Shown piece by piece: positions 22,312 to 33,896 of a stretch of DNA of 64,000 bases (positions are counted from its first letter, which is position 1; every line of letters starts with the position of its first letter). Both the position numbers and the translations under genes were made by a program. This stretch comes from Hemerocallis citrina (lineage: Eukaryota; Streptophyta; Magnoliopsida; Asparagales; Asphodelaceae), in NCBI GenBank assembly GCA_017893485.1, contig JACEHZ010000589.1, positions 1,800,501-1,864,500 of the forward strand, in the 5' to 3' direction. A model generated the notes under the pieces. It saw only the letters and a program-made list of their open reading frames with translations, did not search any database and was not told where the DNA came from.

Positions 22312-22872
22312 ATGGATAATAGTTTCGGTATTGCCTCACCAATTTTTGAATTAATGGTTAATTACCAAGGAAGTGACAGAATGTTAGTTTTTGATGTTTA
22401 TTATCCTCATAGACAAATAAGTATGGATGATTGCTACGAATTCAAATTATTCTTTTTTAGCATCCAACGAGTAATAATTATAACGATAAACCAAATAATT
22501 TCTTGAGAAACTAGTAATATAAATGTTGAAATAATTGACGATCTAACTTATCACGAAAGATCTTTGTTATTTTATGAAAATGGTATATTTAGTAGTTACG
22601 TTTGGAGTCCTACGACTGCATACAGACAATTTCTAGAAGAACATGAACAGAATGAAGGAGAACATAGACATACAGAAGAACTCGAAGAACCTCCATATGA
22701 TAGTGAAGAATATGAGACAGAATTAGAATATATAAGAGAACTTGACGACGATGACGACGAAATTCCCATCATTCCTGATTACTTTTTCAGAATTGACAAT
22801 ATCCATTATTTCGAAGAATATTATTTTTCAAACTTTGATCTTTATTTCAACCATTTAGACTTTACTCTTTGA
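22312..22872 (+). pseudogene. Unrecognised acidic ORF in the pararetrovirus leader, upstream of the primer-binding site
   Basis: The frame begins MDNSFGIASPIFELMVNY and stays readable for 186 codons except for one TGA at 22504-22506. The C-terminal half is very acidic, with a run of five aspartates and many Glu, and the end is rich in Tyr and Phe (YYFSNFDLYFNHLDF). It lies about 500 bases after the expected start of the pregenomic RNA and ends 105 bases before the tRNA-Met primer site. I do not recognise it. Known caulimovirid leaders usually hold only very short ORFs. It could be a genus-specific accessory gene, a first ORF placed before the primer site, or host sequence carried by the virus. 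Confidence 0.5.
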
Positions 22873-22977
22873 ACTTTTAAAAGTTTTTGATACTCTCTTC
22901 CTTTTAATTTTCAGACCTCCAGGAGATTAAGCGCTACTCACACCTACTACTTAAGAGATCCCACGCACCCACCAAAG

Positions 22978-22990
22978 TGGTATCAGAGCC
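22978..22990 (+). promoter_or_regulatory. Primer-binding site complementary to initiator tRNA-Met
   Basis: TGGTATCAGAGCC is the standard minus-strand primer site of Caulimoviridae and defines position 1 of the circular genome. About 200 bases of noncoding AT-rich sequence follow before the right junction. Confidence 0.92.
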
Positions 22991-23194
22991 AGTACAAAGT
23001 AAGTAAATTAAATTAAATTTTAAGAATTTTCAGCATATTTATTAATAATTTATAAGATAGAAAGCAGAAAAACTAAAATCTAATAATAAAAATAAAAATT
23101 ATCCTAAAACCCAAAAACTTTTAGTTTTTGTAGAAAGGTCACACATCCTATAAAAATTATTATAGGAAGAAAACTATAGAAACCTAACTAAGAA

Positions 23195-23280
23195 CTAGGG
23201 TATTTCACTAATTTATTTTCAAAATAAGGGTATTTAACTAAATATTTTCAAAAAGAAGGCTAACCCAAATAACTCTAAAT
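23195..23280. repeat. Right flank of the pararetrovirus: inverted copy of the left-flank repeat
   Basis: GGGTATTTCACTAATTTATT and GGGTATTTAACTAAATATTT units here are the reverse-complement counterparts of the units at 15415-15500. The viral block is therefore bracketed by an imperfect inverted repeat. Confidence 0.55.
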
Positions 23281-23871
23281 TTACAGAGTGGTAAAGTCGC
23301 TACAGAAGTGGGAACCAACCAAACCGCGTGAACAGTGATCTCTCCTCTGATTTCACTTCCTACGGTGAACTTCAAGCTACAAACAAACACTCCCCATTAG
23401 CCCGAATAATTAATTTTATTAAACATCCTACATGATTTAGACATACATAATTTAAGGGGTCGAAAACCCTTTTTATATACAGCTTGAAAACTGGTGAATA
23501 TTGTTAACCCTAAGTTTTAATGATGTATTTAGCAATCCTTAATGTGTGCATGAAAAAAGAGAACCAAGTTTGTGGTAGCACAAAAGAAGTTGGTCAGTAC
23601 AATTGATTGAGTTATTTAGTAATGCTCTCTTGTTTTCTATATGTAAAAATGTGCATGAGAAAAACACGCACATTGCATACACTCAAAAGAATCTAGTCAC
23701 TTAATAGCTACAAAATAATGTCATATACACATGAATTCTAAGAGGTACACACCTTTTAAAATTATCACAGTAGATACATATAGATCATATCATCAAAAGA
23801 ATTTAGGAACAATAAGTTGGTGGTTTTTAATGACAAGTAACCACAAGTTAGTACATACAGCATAAATGACA
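23281..23871. other. Noncoding spacer between pararetrovirus and LINE 1
   Basis: AT-rich sequence with no coding signal or recognised repeat. Confidence 0.4.
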
Positions 23872-24098
23872 TTTTTTTTGTTGAAGATAATAGCGACTCA
23901 GTCACCAATTTCATTAATAAAAAAATAACGAAACAAGTACCAAATATTACAAACCTCCCCTATTCCTCTCTACTACAAAGCAAAATGACATTACGAGCTT
24001 CACTTACAAAGCATGCAATAATAAAAACTCTAATACAATCAAATGAAGTTGAGCAAGCATCCACCCAAAAAGCAAAGACCTCCAACCAAAGCTCTAAC

Positions 24099-24495
24099 TC
24101 AAAGAAAGGAGGTATCTGCATTCACCCTTGTGCCGACTACTCCGCACCCTCCATACATAGCCTCTTCCGTGCCCCTGCTTGACTTTGCCCAAACATCTAA
24201 AAAAAATATGATTTTTTGAAGCATGATATGAAATCTACAATTAAGATTGCAGAAGCATGCATCATTTCTATTTACCCATAGTGTACACAAAATTGCCGCT
24301 ACCGTAATATCCCACAAAATCCTATATTCTTTTTTAATGTGTATCGATTCCCCCCCCCCCCCCCCCCCTCCATAATATCGTTTGTTGTATCTATAATACC
24401 AATGCCCAAACCCATCATTTCCCCTGTTAATCTAGCTTTAGGACATTCGATGAATATATAGTTTACATCCTCCTCCTCTTCATTACATCTCGGGC
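24099..24495 (-). pseudogene. LINE 1 reverse-transcriptase zinc-binding domain, 3' half
   Basis: The minus strand reads CNEEEEDVNYIFIECPKA, the Cys/His-containing signature of the zf-RVT domain that follows RT in plant L1 elements. After a long C/G run (24348-24367, on the plus strand C) it continues with WDITVAAILCTLWVNRND. hAT2 inserted immediately before the first cysteine codon. The 3' UTR runs to about 23872. Confidence 0.75.
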
Positions 24496-27400
24496 TAGGG
24501 GTGGCATTCGGGCTAGCAGGCCGGGCCGGGTCAAAACCCTGCTGGTTTTGACCCGAGCCGGGCAGGGAGGAGTGGCGGGCCGGGCCGGGCCTCGCGGGGA
24601 AATGCCTACCCGAACTTGGCCCCTGGCTCGGGGCTCGGGCCGGGGCAGGGGTAGATTTTTTTTTAAAATTTTTTATTTTTATTTGACAAAGACAAAGAAG
24701 AAGGAAATTGTTCAGAAATTGTCAAGAACATATAGATAAAAGAGATAATCGTAAAATAAATTATTTTTATGAATTACAAAGTTTAATATATAATCCAATA
24801 TATTAGTAACATTTCAAATTTTATCAAATTACAATATGAGAGAAACATTTGTATTTAGAGATCGAGATAACCTCTATTTAGATTGAAGAGAAGGCAATGG
24901 ACTATTGTCGGGCACTTCTACTTAACCTAAATATAGAATCTCATCCCTCTAAAATTTTCAATTATTTACAATACATTATCCAAACTTTATTGTACTAGAT
25001 GTTCATTCGTCGCTACTTGTTAAGCCATTGTGTGCTTCATGTAAATCATAGATTCTTTCTTCTGCTTTCATCCAATCTTCGGCGCATACTAATATCTCCA
25101 AATTCTTTGATGTCAAGCGATTTCTATTCGGGCTCATAATTCCGCCACCAAGAGAAAAAAATACTTTTCGATACAACTGTTGACGCCGGTATAGTTAACA
25201 AATCTATAGCCATACGATAAAGAATACTAAAAATATTCTCATTGGTTTTTAAAAAATAAAACACACCTACTACATCATCAATGGGAGGTTGTGCATTATA
25301 ACAATTCAACTCATTTGGTGAATTGGTTCTTGGTTTTTTTAATTTATGAGATTTAAAACACTACTAGTTGCAAGACCCTTTCCCTTTAATAATATAGATA
25401 GAAGAAGAACTAACATTTTGTGTTTGTGTAGTGTTAGATGAATAAAGTCTATCATAACTATCAAACAAACTAGTCAAAACATGATCAAAATTTGTAGAGA
25501 AAACAACATGATCAAAATCTTGTATTTTCATCGTGTGGAGCATAAGTACAAAAAATCTCAATTAATTTTTTGTGCCCTCGAACTTAATCATGGGATTCAT
25601 TACACTAGCATCACAATATAACATAGGAAGTGGATAAAATATTTTAAAGTTTTAATATAAGCAGCATAAACTATTTCTCCAATAAAATTTTCATTTATCA
25701 AATCTTTAATTATTGTCATCATAGTTTCAATTGCAAGTAAAATACCACTACATGTAGATGTATATATTTTTTAAAATTGTAAAGTAGCATCATTAAAATG
25801 TTCTAAAAATTTATACAAACTAGCGGCAAGAAACCAAAAATCATCATCTAACATACAATCTTACATACCCATTGCAACACAAAATTCTCTAAGATTAAAA
25901 CGATAGTGAAGAACAACATTAATAAATCATAAGTAGAATTCCAATAACGTCTAACATCTTTAGAAAAACGTTTAAATACAATTTTCCTAAGTTGACACCA
26001 ATCATGACAAGCTTGATATATTGGACCAGTCAACGTAATAAAATGAACACAATTTCTCATTGCCTCAATTTTATTGTGTACATATTTTAGTGCATCTTGT
26101 ACACAAAGATTTAAAATATGACAAGCACACCTAACATGAAAAATTTCCGGTTCTATAGGATTTAATGTAGTTTTTAAACTAGCGATTGTCTTAGTATTAT
26201 TAGAGGCGTTATCAAAACCAATAGCAAAAACTTTATCAAAACTATCGAAATTATTACATGCTTCCATGATGTGTGTAACAATTATTTTACCCTTATGTGG
26301 GTACCTAATAAATTCGAATGAAATTATCCTCTTTTGAAGTAGCCAACCGGAATCTATCCAATGACATGTTACACACATCATCGGTACGCCGTTCACTCCT
26401 ACCCATCCATCTGATATCAAAGAAACCCTAGTGTTTAGTGATGTTAGTGTTGCTACTAAAAAATTCATAGTCTCATTATTGTAAACTAATTTACAATCAC
26501 CCTGAACTACATTCCTAGCATTTTTTTTATAATGGTGGTTTAATGCGGTTTGTGCAAAAGTCTCTACATTCCTACTTTCACCAAACGAATAAGATAATTC
26601 ATCTCTAATAACTAACTTAGTCATTTTTCTATGAATGATATCGTGATCGTAGCTATGACTATCTACTTGACCAGTCTTATGGTGTATTTTTTATTGTGTA
26701 AGATTGTCTTTAAAAATTTCTGGTTGACATTTATTTAAGTGACGTTGAAGTGTACCCATTCCCGATCATATTTTAAACTTATAGGGTGTTTGACACTTCT
26801 TACAAATTTTTAGTCCTACACTCTTATCATTTTGTGAAGGCACATAGTCAAAATATTTGTGTACTTCATAAGTGTTCCCTCTTGTTTTACAAGATTGAGA
26901 AGGACATTGTTCCGATGGTTGTGGTTCTATGTCTTCTACTTCTACTTAATCTGTGTGTATTTCATGAAAATCGGGAATACTATCATAATTCATAAGTATT
27001 TCTTCACTTTCTACATATGGAATTGGAATGAAAGGAATGCGACAACTACTAGTGGACTCTCGGCTACTATGTCTACCACGTGATCGGTTAAATGCTATCT
27101 AAACTAGTATATGTTCTAAAAATTCTTGTGTATATTCTAAAAATTAATTCTAGTGTATGTTTTAAAAATTAATTGTAGTGTATGTTTTAAAATTTAATTC
27201 TACAAAACAAGTAAATAGATAAACTAGTGTATGTTATAAAAAATGATTCTATAAAACAAATAAAGTTAAATAAAATTCTACTATAAATCGGAGCATGTTA
27301 ATAAAAAAAATCTAAAAAAAGAAGAAATATTTTAATAAAACAACAACAATTAAATGAATAAACTAGTGTATGTTTATCAAATTTAAAAATTATTCTAAAA

Positions 27401-28139
27401 GAAGAAGAAGAAAAAGTACAACAAAACTCAATCTAGAGAAATAAATGAAAATAAACAACAATGTTAATTCTAAAAATTATACAAATACAAAAATAGTGTA
27501 GAATGTAGATTGAAAATGAAGGTTGAGAGAGTTGAGAGCTTGTAGTGTTGTTGAAATTATACAAATACAAAAATAGTGTAGAATGTAGATTGAAAATGAA
27601 GGTAGAGAGAGTTGAGAGCTTGTAGTGTTGTTGTTGATGTTGTTGATGTTGTTGGTTGTTGGTGATGTTGTTGATGTCAATCCTTGTAAGAGAGTAGTTG
27701 AATGTTGTTGATTGTTATTGATTTGTTAAGAGAGATGAGAGATAGTAGAGAGAGTTGAGTGAATTTGTGAAGATAATTTAAAGAAATGATGTTGTATATA
27801 TAAAATATGGATTTTTTTGAATTTCCCAGAATACCCCCCAAAAACTATTTAGTATAGATTCATTGGGGGTATTTTAGTAATTACACAAACACAGTATTTT
27901 AAAAAAATTATGGAAAAAATCCAACGGTCGGCCCGGCCCAGCCTGGTTCAACTTGGTCCTGGGTCTGACTGGGCTAGGCCCAATTTGGGTTTTTTTTGTC
28001 GAACTAGGCCGGTCCTTCAATTTTCAACGGGTTGGTCCCGATTCAGCCGTGTTTTGGGCGGGCTAGGCCGGGCTGAGGACCGAGCAGGCCAGGCCAGGTC
28101 GGGTCGGGCCGGGCTAGGCCGGGCCTAATGCCACCCCTA
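24496..28139 (-). mobile_element. hAT transposon 2 (3.6 kb) with 8-bp target duplication TCTCGGGC
   Basis: TCTCGGGC flanks both sides (24488-24495 and 28140-28147). The ends are TAGGGGTGGCATT and its inverse AATGCCACCCCTA. Subterminal regions are packed with GGGCCGGGCC-type motifs on both ends (24510-24655 and 27930-28130). The transposase lies on the minus strand and is degraded. A 78-bp direct duplication is present at about 27476-27633. Confidence 0.93.
25030..26790 (-). pseudogene. hAT2 transposase
   Basis: The main open segment (26624-25848, 258 codons) has SDGWVGVNGVP, WIDSGWLLQKRI, IGFDNASNN and VRCACHILNLCVQDAL, matching the RNase H-like core of ZBED/RICESLEEPER hAT transposases. Further fragments at 25561-25364 and 25309-25030 carry the C-terminal region, including a degraded dimerisation motif (PASTVVSKSIFF). 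A BED-finger remnant lies upstream at about 26630-26830, with in-frame stops. Stops and frameshifts throughout show it is dead. It is more diverged from hAT1 and hAT3 than those are from each other. Confidence 0.82.
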
Positions 28140-28147
28140 TCTCGGGC

Positions 28148-28552
28148 ATCTTACATCAAGGGTTATGTTACGCTTCTGCATATTCATCTTGGAAAACATA
28201 GCATTATTCAACACCAACCGTTGGAAGGTTTTCACCTTAGGCGGGGCTTTAGACTTTCAAATATTATCAGCCTTAAAGCATTTAATTCCCCCATTGTTCA
28301 AGTGTTTGTATAGAGATCTTAATGAGAATGATCTACTAGCCTCAAGAGTCCATTCTCTATCATCATCCTCATCACTCCGTTGATGTGTACCTTCTGTGAT
28401 AAGTGTTTGATTTGTTGGTCCTAGTTTTCTTGTGAGAGGTTTCCCTCGAAGACAATTCGCAATCTATCTTGTCTGCAGACATCCACTACTAAAACATCTA
28501 TGTTTTTCATTGTGTTAGTCAATTGTGGAAACAATGCCTGAATGGTATTATC
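28148..28552 (-). pseudogene. LINE 1 zinc-binding domain, 5' half
   Basis: Minus-strand reading includes REWTLEASRSFSLRSLYKHL and KAPPKVKTFQRLVLNNA up to LDVRCPR, which joins the cysteine motif on the far side of hAT2. One in-frame stop replaces the expected tryptophan before KSKAPP. The piece upstream (to 28552) is more decayed, and hAT3 abuts it. Confidence 0.7.
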
Positions 28553-31500
28553 TCGGGATGGAAATCGGGCTGGGCTGACCTCGCGACCCGCCCGCGACCC
28601 GCTTGCCAAACCCGGCCCGTTAAAATACGGTTCGGGTCCGGGTCGAACCCGCGAGTCTAAGCGGGTCGACCCGGGTCGTCAAATAACGGTTTCCAACCAG
28701 TTGAACCCAGCGAGTGAACCCAATGAATAATGTCAAACCCGCCCACCAACCCGCGGGTCGACCCGCGGGTTTCGAACCATTAGACCCGTACGGGCCAAAC
28801 GTTCGACCCGCGCGGGTCTAACGGCAAAAAACATGCCAACGGCTGTTATAGCCATTTTTTTGTTTTTTTTTGTGTGTGTTTTGTTTCCCCCTATAAATAC
28901 CCCTTAAACTCAATCTAAATTTTTTACACTTTATTCTCTTACTCTTTCTACTCAATTCAATCTCTTTTTTTTAAAAATTTTGTCAACAAAGAAGCTAGCA
29001 ACATCGAAGCGACAAATTCCGATCGTATCGAATTCAACATTCAACTACGTCTTTAAGTCTTCAATTCCTCCAAGGCTCCAACAAAGAAGCTCTCTTTCTA
29101 TCTATATACGAGTCCGGACTTCTACTTCTACTTCTACTTTTATTGTCACTCTCATTCTATATGAGTATCCGCGAAGTACGGTATCAAAATTTCACAACCC
29201 TCTTATTGTCTTGATATTTTTTTTATAGTTATAATTTTTTTTATCATATTTGTTTGTTTGTTTTTTTATCTTCTCTCTCACAACCCTCTTATTGTTTTCT
29301 AGATTTTTTTAAACTTATCTCGCATAGATTGTATTTAATTTTTTCACATACACTACTATATCAATATGTCTAGATCACGAGGTAGCGACCGTAGCCAAAG
29401 TGGACAAGATTCCACCGGCACTTCTCACAGGCCTCCAATTGTCCCACAAAATGAGCCTGCCGAAGAGTACCCTATGACCCAACACATTGGTACACACGAT
29501 GAGTTTGTAGGAGACATAAACATAGAAGAAGAACCACAAACACAAGCAACCGAAACAACACAACCGGGTAGTAGTAGGAAAACTAGAGGGAAAACTAGTG
29601 GTTGACACAAATTTTATGATTATATTCTAGACGAAGAAAATCCGGGAGTAGGTATAAAAATTTGTAAAACATGTTCGAAGTCATACAAATGAAAGAAGGG
29701 TGAGGGGACGGGTACAATAAAACAATACATCCAAAATGTACACAAAGAACTTCTTGTAGACCTACCCGGCCAACAAAAAGTCCACCCTAGGACCGGTGTA
29801 GTTGATAGCCATTCTTATGATCCCTAACTTGTTCACCGGGAAATGGCCCAACTAGTAATCAAGGAAGAGTTACCATTTTTCTATTCCGAGCGTAGGGACT
29901 TAGAAACTTTTAATCAAACCGCCTTAAACTTGCATTTTAAAAGAATCCCTAGGAATACTTTGAAGTCTGATTATTTTAAAATGTACAATGAAATGAGAGA
30001 ATCTTTGGTTGCCATTTTATGGAATTTAACTTGTAGAGTTTCTTTAACTTCCGATTGTTGGACGGGTTGCAACAATATTCCAATGATGGGAATAACTTGT
30101 CATTTGATCGACAGTGATTGGGTTATTCAAAAAAGGATCATATCACTTGCCGCATTGCCCTATCCCCATAGTGGTAATTAAATTGTAAATCATATTTTAG
30201 AAATTTGTGATGTTTTTCATATTCGTGATAAAATTATGTGTATAAGTTTTGATAATGCATCAAACAACAATACATCAATTAGTATATTAAAATCCGCATT
30301 AAACCTTCCATCTGACAATATTTTTCATGTTAGATTTGCATGTCATTTTTTAAATTTATGTGTTCAAGATACATTAAAAATAGCCGAACCATATATAGTT
30401 AACATTAGAAATTGTGTACATTTTATTTCATTAAGTGGCCCTATATTTCAAGAATGGAAAGCTTGGTGTAGGCTTAAAAATGTACATTTTAAAAAATTTC
30501 CAAAGGATGTTAAACACCGACGGAAGTCTACTTTTGCTTTGCTATATGTTGTTACTGAATATAAAGCATGTATAAATTATTTTTGTATGACAAAAAATAT
30601 GCCAAATTTTGAAATGACTCCCCAAGCTTGGTTTTATGCCGAATCTTTATTAAACTTTTTAGAACCTTTTAAAACCGCAACTTTCAAATTTTCAAAATCT
30701 TATGAATCTACTTCTAGTAGCATTTTTATTTCAATAGTTACTATGATGCAAACTTTCAAAGAAATGATCGATGATGCTTTTATTGGTCATATTGTGAAAC
30801 CTTCATACACCAAATTTTTGAAGTATTTTAATCCTCCGACTATGTTGTATTGTATTTCTACTGTGGTGGATCCTCGTATCAAATTAGAAGGTACGAAGAG
30901 TTTGATTGAAATGTTTTTTACTTTACTTGGGGAAGATGAATCTGAAATTGATTGCGAAACATTTTTAGCTAAATTTAAAGCGACATTAAATAACTTGTAT
31001 GATTTTTATGATAGAAGTTTTTCATCTAGTAATACTACTACTTTAGTTACTTCTTCTTCTGCTACTTCTACAGGTAAAGGTAAGAATAAATTAGATGATG
31101 TCACATTTAATTTACTTGCAAAAATTCATTCAAAAAAAGCTAGGACAAATCAACCAAATGAATTACATTGGTATAATCAACAAGTTTCTGAAAGTTTTAC
31201 TTCTTCACTAGATATTTTACAACGGTGGAAAGACCATGAACATACTTATAGTGTTCTTAAATATATGGCTAAAGATCTACTAACTCTTGTCTCTATAGTT
31301 CCTTCAGAAAGTGCATTTTCTACAAGTGGCAGAGTTCTAACCGATTACAGGAATTGCTTGAAGCCCCAAACATTGGAGATACTCGTCTGCACGAAAAACT
31401 GGATGAAGGCCGAAGATAGGACTCAAGGAAAATGTTTAACACGTCTAGAAGTGGAAGCAACTCACCGGAAGAACAACAATAATAACAATAGCAACCAACA

Positions 31501-31740
31501 TGAAGAATTGAAGACCAACAACAACAACAAATTGAAGACCAACAAATTAAAGAAAATTATAAATGTATAAAAAATTGTATAAAATCTTTGTTTGTTATAA
31601 AAACTTAGGATAATTGAAGAAAATTGAAATTGTATCAAAGAAATTTGTTATTGTATAAAACAAATTTGTAGAAAATCTTTATTTCTTATTACAAATTGGG
31701 AAACTTGTATAAGTTGAAAACAAATTAATGATATATATAG
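28553..31740 (+). mobile_element. hAT transposon 3, right end missing
   Basis: The left end TCGGGATGG resembles the hAT1 end and is followed by the same GGGTCGACCCG subterminal motifs (about 28575-28825). The body is closely similar to hAT1 in transposase and 3' UTR. The similarity stops at an AT repeat near 31735, and no GC-rich right end or terminal inverted repeat is present. The expected duplication of GTATTATC was not found on the right. Confidence 0.8.
29366..31570 (+). pseudogene. hAT3 transposase (close relative of hAT1)
   Basis: The N-terminal Ser/Gln-rich leader (29366-29605) matches hAT1. The BED finger follows (ICKTCSKSYK then a stop). The core segment 29843-30181 has SDCWTGCNNIPMMG. 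It ends at a TAA that replaces the glutamate codon expected after GN, and the same frame continues. From 30236 to 31570 the frame is open for 444 codons, with ISFDNASNNN, LCVQDTLKIAEPYIV, VDPRIKLEG and SESAFSTSGRVLTDYRN (dimerisation domain). It ends in an Asn-rich low-complexity tail. At least three stops or frame breaks in the front half make it inactive. Confidence 0.85.
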
Positions 31741-31857
31741 AGAAATGCTCCATTGAAAACGCAGTTGTCCGTGAAAACGTGGAAAACCACCTAGGCCGTT
31801 GTTGGAGGTTATTTTCACTGGTTTTCACAACATTTGCGTTTTCAACTGAGCATTTCC
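31741..31857. mobile_element. Small inverted-repeat element (MITE-like) beside a (TG)n repeat
   Basis: The ends are inverted over about 35 bp: GAAATGCTCCATTGAAAACG and the inverse of GTTTTCAACTGAGCATTTC. It lies in TATATA sequence. A third GAAATGCTCAG copy stands at 31901, after a TG repeat (about 31867-31900). Confidence 0.6.
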
Positions 31858-31858
31858 C

Positions 31859-31904
<46 letters not shown>

Positions 31905-33141
31905 TGCTCAGCTGTTCCCAATGCTATTGTCATTGTCATTCCCAATGCTAATTATGCAACTCTTGTGTAGGTTCACCGCTAAACCCGACCAACATTCGAA
32001 ATATCTCAGCAGAATTCGAATTGACATGATTTCATTCATCTCCGCCGACTCAAACATCAATGTATCATCAGCATATTGTAGGATGGACATCGTTTGTGTA
32101 AATTCCTCTAACCTTCACTCCTTTAATAATCTTTGCATCTCCACCTCTCTTAGTCATTTCTGCTAGTCCATCAGCAATAATGGTAAATAAGAGCGGGCAG
32201 AGTGGGTCTCCTTGCCGGCGTCCTTTGTTACATCAAATTTCTCATCCATATTCTCCATTGAAACGGATAAAAGATTTACCATCTCTCACACACATCCTCA
32301 TCCATGACCTCCATTTTGTCCCGAAACCTCTTAATTCCAACGCTTCATCTATGCAATCTCATTGTATCGTATGCTTTTTTGAAATCTATTTTTAGCAGAA
32401 ACCCACTACTGTATCTTTATTTCCTCTATACACCATCTCGTGAGCAGATGCAATGCTATCCAAAATGTCTCTGCCTTTGACAAATCGCTATGTGTCTAAT
32501 CAATAATATTTGTCAGGTGTGGTGCTAATTTATTCGCCAGAACCTTGGTGATAATCTTTAAAGAGCCATTTAGCAGACTGATGGGTCTGAGATATGAGGT
32601 TCTAAGAACTTCCTCCATTTTCGGGATAAGGATTATGTTCGCGTAATTTATTCACTCCACCTTTGTCACTCCCTGGTGTAAATCCTAGAAGATGTCTAAC
32701 AGATCCTTCTTAATGATAGACCAATACAACTTATAGAAAAGGATCGAAAAACCATCTGGTTCTGGAGCTTTGGCTTGCCCAAGTTTTTTGATTGCTTTTA
32801 GGGCCTCCTCCGCCGAGAACACTCCCTCCCGACCCTCGCTCCCATTGATTCTCGATTCAATCCACATTTCTGTACTCAGTCTCCCTCTATTAGCTCTCTT
32901 CTTTCCTAGCAGGTCTCTGAAATTCGTATCAATCAGATTTCTAATTTGGCCGCTATTCTCACTCCAAATGGATCCCACATATAGCCCCAAAATGTGATTG
33001 CGTTTTCTTCTCCCGCTTGCTACTTTATGAAAGAAAGCTGTGTTTGCATCCCCTTCTTTAAGCCACTGAACCATTGATCTTTGCCTCCAATAACATTCCT
33101 CCATCTCTCCAATATAGTGAAGTTCTCTTCTGCATGTAGCC
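31905..33141 (-). pseudogene. LINE 1 reverse transcriptase, N-terminal part
   Basis: Minus strand from 33141: TCRRELHYIGEMEECYWRQRS, WLKEGDANTAFFHKVASGRRKRN, then the first RT blocks KAPEPDGFS. Fragmentary frames continue to the catalytic box QYADDTLMF and SGLAVNLHKSC near 31960-32070. Several frameshifts occur between 32685 and 32100. RT here would prime copying of its own RNA on nicked DNA. It is inactive. Confidence 0.82.
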
Positions 33142-33159
33142 AGTAATACCCCGTAAAAC

Positions 33160-33580
33160 AAAATGCATTTTTTGGAATTATTAAATAATATTGAATTAGT
33201 GAAATTTACTATTTTGACCGTTATTTTTTTAAATTGCTGTTGCACGTGCAAAGTTAGAAAATTTTGGATTTCTCAAAATTTGGTTGTAAATAATTGATTT
33301 CCCTCATTTAGGTATGATACATTTTATTTTTCAGATTACTTGATTAAAGAAACTCATTTTTGGACTCTATGTTGATATAATTGATTTTTGATGAAAGAAT
33401 TACATTCCGGCCATAAAAGATCCAAAAATTAAATCAAAAGTATTTTTCTATTAATGATATATAATTTGTAATTAATAAATGATTTTAAATTAAGTTTTTG
33501 ACTAATTTGACTATTTTATGAAATTGTCGTTGCACGTGCAAAATACGTGTAAATATTTTTGAGGTGCAAATTTCCAATTT
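33160..33580 (+). repeat. Imperfect ~290-bp tandem duplication in the LTR with TTGCACGTGCAAA palindromes
   Basis: TTGCACGTGCAAA occurs at about 33239 and 33530 in similar surroundings (ACTATTTTGACCG versus GACTATTTTATG). The palindrome contains a CACGTG G-box core. Confidence 0.55.
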
Positions 33581-33836
33581 TGAATTTCTGAATAAATTCT
33601 CCTATTTATAATTGAGCATATTCTAAATTTTGGTATTCTTCTGAATAAAGAAACTATTTTAGTAAATACTTTGAAAGAAAAAGGGTTTTTATGGAAAATA
33701 TCGTTTGGAGGCAAATTCAAATTCAAATTTTGGTTGGACTGTTTTGGTAGGCCGTTTGGGAAGGGGAGAGATTTTATCCCACTAATTTGATTTAATGGTA
33801 GGCCGTTTGGGAAGGGGAGAGATTGGGGGGAGAGAG

Positions 33837-33894
<58 letters not shown>

Positions 33895-33896
<2 letters not shown>

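Larger units (their letters stand above)
15551..23195 (+). mobile_element. Endogenous pararetrovirus (Caulimoviridae, cavemovirus/solendovirus-like), nearly full genome
   Basis: In order the insert holds the tail of an ORF1, a coat protein with CCHC knuckle, a 30K movement protein fused to a protease-like domain, protease-RT-RNase H, a transactivator-like ORF, a promoter with TATA box, an AATAAA signal, a leader with one more ORF, and a tRNA-Met primer-binding site. There is no integrase, as expected for plant pararetroviruses that integrate passively. Coat protein upstream of movement protein resembles cavemoviruses. The circular genome was opened inside ORF1, so the 5' part of ORF1 is missing. 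Only a few lesions break the frames (a handful of indels and stops), so the copy is fairly young, but it is not intact. Both ends are approximate. Confidence 0.87.

Noticed and set aside
15551..23195. Reading the block as a Gypsy LTR retrotransposon
   Set aside because: There is no integrase and no LTR pair; the 30K movement protein, the primer site after the last gene, and the promoter/poly(A) order fit Caulimoviridae.
27070..27780. Thr/Asn-rich frames at the hAT2 5' side
   Set aside because: They come from a 78-bp direct duplication and GTT/GAT repeats in the untranslated part of hAT2.
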